Source: Acidobacteria bacterium UBA6911 (GTDB taxonomy: Bacteria; Acidobacteriota; UBA6911). Taken from it: a stretch of 22,932 nucleotides of DNA. Each line of letters begins with the position of its first letter. Positions within the stretch are counted from its first letter, which is position 1. The stretch lies in the NCBI GenBank assembly GCA_002451015.1, contig DKBB01000055.1, positions 1 to 22,932 of the forward strand. The letters are read 5' to 3'. Shown one piece after another: positions 20,023-22,932 of the stretch. Both the position numbers and the translations under genes were made by a program. Under the pieces are notes generated by a model that did no database searches, was not told the DNA's origin, and worked only from the letters and a program-made list of their open reading frames with translations.

Positions 20023-22932
20023 ATGAAACGGCATAGATTTTTTCTCTGCGCCTTTTTCTTTGTAGTTTGGATCATTGCTCCAGGCTGCAAAAAAAACGTT
20101 CAGAAGGTGGAACCGTCCCTTTTTGAAAACATTATAACCGCCTACACATCGGGCGTGATCTCGCGCGAAGGTACGATCCGGATTCGCTTTGTGGAGGAGA
20201 TCGCCGAAAGCTCGCAGTTTAATGTCTCACTGGAGCGGTCTCCCTTTTCCTTTGAACCCCGAATAAGCGGTATTGCCCTTTGGGTAAACGCCCGCACGCT
20301 CGAATTCCGACCCGAAAAAAGACTTCCCGGAGACGTCCGATATACGGCCCGGGTAAAGCTTTCGGACTTTACCGCCACGGACCCCGATAAAGAAATATTC
20401 CAATTCGAATTTTCAACCATGCGGCAGTCCTTCGAGATTTCCCTAAAGGGCCTTGAAAGTGTTGCAGGCGGGGAACCTGAAGCGCAGCTGCTCGGTGGAG
20501 ATATCGTAACTGCCGACGTTGAGGTTGACTCGGGTATTGAGGCGTTAATTACCGCAACCCAGCAGGGAAAGAACCTGACCGTCTTATGGGAGCACGACAC
20601 GAACAGGCGCAACCACTCCTTTACCGTGGAGGGAATCGAGCGGGGGGAAAATCCTTCAACCGTGACCCTCCGCTGGAACGGCAGCTCCATAGGGGTTGAC
20701 AAGAGGGGCGAACAGGCCGTTCTCGTGCCGGCCCTCAGCACATTTTCCTTGCTGCAGGCCCGCGCAGTCCAGGCGGAGGAGGAATATGTGGAAATCCGCT
20801 TCAGCGATCCGGTGGACTCACGCCAGGACCTGCGCGGTCTGATTCAGATCGACGGGCGAAACGACCTCCGGTTCACCCGGGAGCGTAATATCATCCGCGC
20901 CTACAGTTCCACGCCTTGGGCCGGAACATGCACCGTAACCGTCAATCCCGGAATCCGCAATGCCCGGGGCGCCTATCTGCAGGAGGGGAAGGTCCTGGAC
21001 GTCGTTTTTAGTGAGATCCTTCCCGAGGTCCGTTTTTCCGGCAATGGCGTCATCCTGCCCACGAGCCGGGGGCTCACCATCCCGATCGAAACCAACAATC
21101 TGCGCGCGGTGGTGGTTCAGGCGATCCGTGTTTACGAAAAGAACATCCCGCAATTTCTCCAGGTCAATAACCTTGAAGAGGACAGGGAACTCCATCGCGT
21201 CGGGCGTGTGGTATGGGAAAAAACCATTCCCCTGGGATACACGCCCGACAAGAAAAACCGCTGGATCCGCTACGGACTGGATGTATCGCCTCTCATCGAG
21301 GAGGACCCGGCCGGGCTCTACCGGATCCATGTCTCTTTCCGGCGGTCCCATAGCGTCTACAAGTGCAGCGATTCCCCCGAGCCGCAGAGCTCCCGGGAGA
21401 GCGGTCTTTCATCCGATTTATGGGACGAGGAGCAGGAAAGCAGCTACTGGGACAACTGGGAATCCGGATTTGAATACCGCGACTACTACCATAACCGGAA
21501 TGATCCATGCCACCCGGCCTATTATCGGGAATATTACGACCACAACATCAACATATACCGGAACTTCATGGTTTCCGACCTTGGGCTGATAGCGAAAAGG
21601 GGCAACGACGACTCCCTTTTTGTCGCCGTTACCGATTTGAAGTCCACCCAACCCCTCTCGGGTATCGATATAACCCTGCTCGACTACCAGAACCAGGTTT
21701 TGGTCAATGACCGGACATCCGGGGACGGTACCGTTTTATTGTTTCCCGAACGGAAGCCCTACCTGCTTGTGGCCCGCAGCGGACAGCATACCGGGTATCT
21801 CAGGCTGGATGACGGATCTTCTCTGTCCGTCAGCCAGTTCGACGTCTCGGGTGCGACGGTCACCAAGGGGCTCAAGGGATTTATTTATGGAGAGCGCGGA
21901 GTCTGGCGCCCCGGCGATCCCATTCACCTCACCTTCATTCTGCTCAATACGGACAAGCCCCTGCCGGACGACTATCCGGTCCGGCTGGAACTGAGAAATC
22001 CCCGGGGACAACTGGTAAAAACCATAAACAGAAAGGAATCCCTGAACGGATTTTACGCCTTCGGGCTGAATACCGATCCGGACGCGCCGACAGGCAACTG
22101 GAGAGTGCAGATCCAGGCAGGGGGCGCGGAATTCAGCAAGATCCTCAAGGTCGAGACCGTGATGCCCAACCGCTTGAAGATCAACCTGGACTTCGGCAAG
22201 GATGTCCAAAGCCTCCGGCGCGGAAAGATATCGGGAAACCTGTCCGCGTCCTGGCTTCACGGCGCCATCGCGCGGAATCTGAAGTCGGATATAGAGCTGA
22301 CCCTCAACGCCGCCCGCACCCGGTTTTCCGGATACGATGAATACTCCTTCGACGATCCGGCCAGGAGTTTCCAGCCGGAAAGCCAGAAAATCCTGGAAGG
22401 GACCCTGGACGAGAACGGGAAAATCCCTTTTTCATCCGACGTCAGAGTGGAGCATGTGTCCCCGGGAATACTGAACGCCACATTTACTACCCGGGTTTTC
22501 GAACAGGGAGGAGCCTTCAGCACCGACCGCATGAGTCTTCCCTATCATCCCTTCGACCGCTACATCGGGATCCGGGCTCCCATGGGGGATAAGGCTCGGG
22601 GAATGCTGCTGACCGACACCAGGCACCCTGTACGGATCGTGGCCCTGGATCCTGACGGAACGCCGGCAGCAAACACCCGGGTGAACGTGGATGTGTACAA
22701 GATCCGGTGGCGGTGGTGGTGGGAAAAGGGCACGGAGTCCCTTGCAGACTACATTGGAACCCGGCAGTACCGTCCGATTCAGTCCGAGACCCTGGAACTG
22801 GCCGACGGCTCGGGCCTCTGGGAGTTCGAGGTCAAATACCCCGACTGGGGACGCTACCTTATCCGGGTGTCCGACAAAGAAGGAAAGCATGTAACGGGAA
22901 AGATCGTCTACATCGACTGGCCCGGCTGGGCG
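20023..22932 (+). CDS. alpha-2-macroglobulin family lipoprotein, N-terminal part (cut by window end)
   Basis: An open frame runs from the ATG at 20023 (AAAGGA, seven bases upstream) to the last base of the window, 970 residues without a stop. A lipoprotein signal is present: a hydrophobic core and IIAPGC with Cys22. Bacterial alpha-2-macroglobulins are periplasmic, lipid-anchored protease traps of about 1500-1950 residues, often working beside penicillin-binding protein 1C. Early Ig-like and MG domains occupy the first 450 residues. A Tyr/Trp/Asp-rich insert at about 470-510 (SYWDNWES, YRDYYHNR, YYREYYDHN) leads into RNFMVSDLGLIAKRG. The typical GFIYGERGVWRPGDPIHLTF follows near 619-638. The part visible does not reach the thioester region (CxEQ), so it is unknown whether this member has the reactive thioester. 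The long size fits the larger bacterial subclass. Confidence 0.92.
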   Translation, partial: MKRHRFFLCAFFFVVWIIAPGCKKNVQKVEPSLFENIITAYTSGVISREGTIRIRFVEEIAESSQFNVSLERSPFSFEPRISGIALWVNARTLEFRPEKRLPGDVRYTARVKLSDFTATDPDKEIFQFEFSTMRQSFEISLKGLESVAGGEPEAQLLGGDIVTADVEVDSGIEALITATQQGKNLTVLWEHDTNRRNHSFTVEGIERGENPSTVTLRWNGSSIGVDKRGEQAVLVPALSTFSLLQARAVQAEEEYVEIRFSDPVDSRQDLRGLIQIDGRNDLRFTRERNIIRAYSSTPWAGTCTVTVNPGIRNARGAYLQEGKVLDVVFSEILPEVRFSGNGVILPTSRGLTIPIETNNLRAVVVQAIRVYEKNIPQFLQVNNLEEDRELHRVGRVVWEKTIPLGYTPDKKNRWIRYGLDVSPLIEEDPAGLYRIHVSFRRSHSVYKCSDSPEPQSSRESGLSSDLWDEEQESSYWDNWESGFEYRDYYHNRNDPCHPAYYREYYDHNINIYRNFMVSDLGLIAKRGNDDSLFVAVTDLKSTQPLSGIDITLLDYQNQVLVNDRTSGDGTVLLFPERKPYLLVARSGQHTGYLRLDDGSSLSVSQFDVSGATVTKGLKGFIYGERGVWRPGDPIHLTFILLNTDKPLPDDYPVRLELRNPRGQLVKTINRKESLNGFYAFGLNTDPDAPTGNWRVQIQAGGAEFSKILKVETVMPNRLKINLDFGKDVQSLRRGKISGNLSASWLHGAIARNLKSDIELTLNAARTRFSGYDEYSFDDPARSFQPESQKILEGTLDENGKIPFSSDVRVEHVSPGILNATFTTRVFEQGGAFSTDRMSLPYHPFDRYIGIRAPMGDKARGMLLTDTRHPVRIVALDPDGTPAANTRVNVDVYKIRWRWWWEKGTESLADYIGTRQYRPIQSETLELADGSGLWEFEVKYPDWGRYLIRVSDKEGKHVTGKIVYIDWPGWA

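Noticed and set aside
1..22932. CRISPR array, tRNA or rRNA genes, phage or toxin-antitoxin module
   Set aside because: I saw no spaced short direct repeats, cloverleaf-like sequence, rRNA-like stretch, phage structural gene or paired small toxin and antitoxin genes.

Overview
This 22.9-kb window is a chromosomal stretch from a Gram-negative, probably anaerobic or facultative heterotroph. The evidence is several lipoprotein and Sec/Tat export signals, a large bacterial alpha-2-macroglobulin lipoprotein, a TRAP uptake system and secreted glycosidases. GC content looks moderate, slightly above 50%. I cannot fix the phylum from sequence alone. The mix (OPT transporter, DUF169, many SnoaL/MBL/EF-hand proteins, REP-like palindrome) would fit Desulfobacterota or the Acidobacteriota/Aminicenantes neighbourhood, but that is inference. 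No tRNA, rRNA, CRISPR array or transposase gene was seen.

Layout. (1) 64-2937, minus strand: an OPT-family transporter followed by a DUF169 protein that carries a twin-arginine export signal. (2) 3011-3110: a perfect 34-bp inverted repeat (REP/MITE-like) upstream of a plus-strand metallo-beta-lactamase-fold (MBL) gene. (3) 3198-5052: a scarred region. An intact MBL gene is followed by a decayed 3' stub of a GH31 gene. Then comes a cupin gene, then a decayed 3' stub of an MBL gene, then the intact GH31 gene. The two MBL/GH31 3' junctions are paralogous, so the region records an old duplication and deletion around the cupin gene.

(4) 5050-13576, minus strand: a six-gene operon for acquiring and breaking down a uronate-containing glycan. 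In transcription order it holds the TRAP substrate-binding lipoprotein, small permease and large permease, tagaturonate epimerase UxaE, an (alpha/alpha)6 glycosidase-like lipoprotein, and a secreted GH31 glycosidase. UxaE points to a hexuronate as the imported sugar. The two exported glycosidases could release it outside the cytoplasm. The isomerase, reductase, kinase and aldolase steps are not in the window.

(5) 13752-16347: an exported EF-hand protein convergent with a lipoprotein made of three tandem SnoaL-like (NTF2-fold) domains. (6) 16551-17891, minus strand: an ECF sigma factor, a zinc-binding two-TM anti-sigma factor and a YbjQ/UPF0145 protein, tightly packed with an ATGA overlap. (7) 18424-18645: a very acidic small lipoprotein behind a long divergent intergenic region. 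(8) 18899-19594, minus strand: a transglutaminase-like protein lacking the usual acidic triad residue. (9) 20023 to the window end: the first 970 residues of an alpha-2-macroglobulin-family lipoprotein, cut by the window edge.

All calls were made by reading sequence and recalling family motifs. No database search or structure prediction was run.
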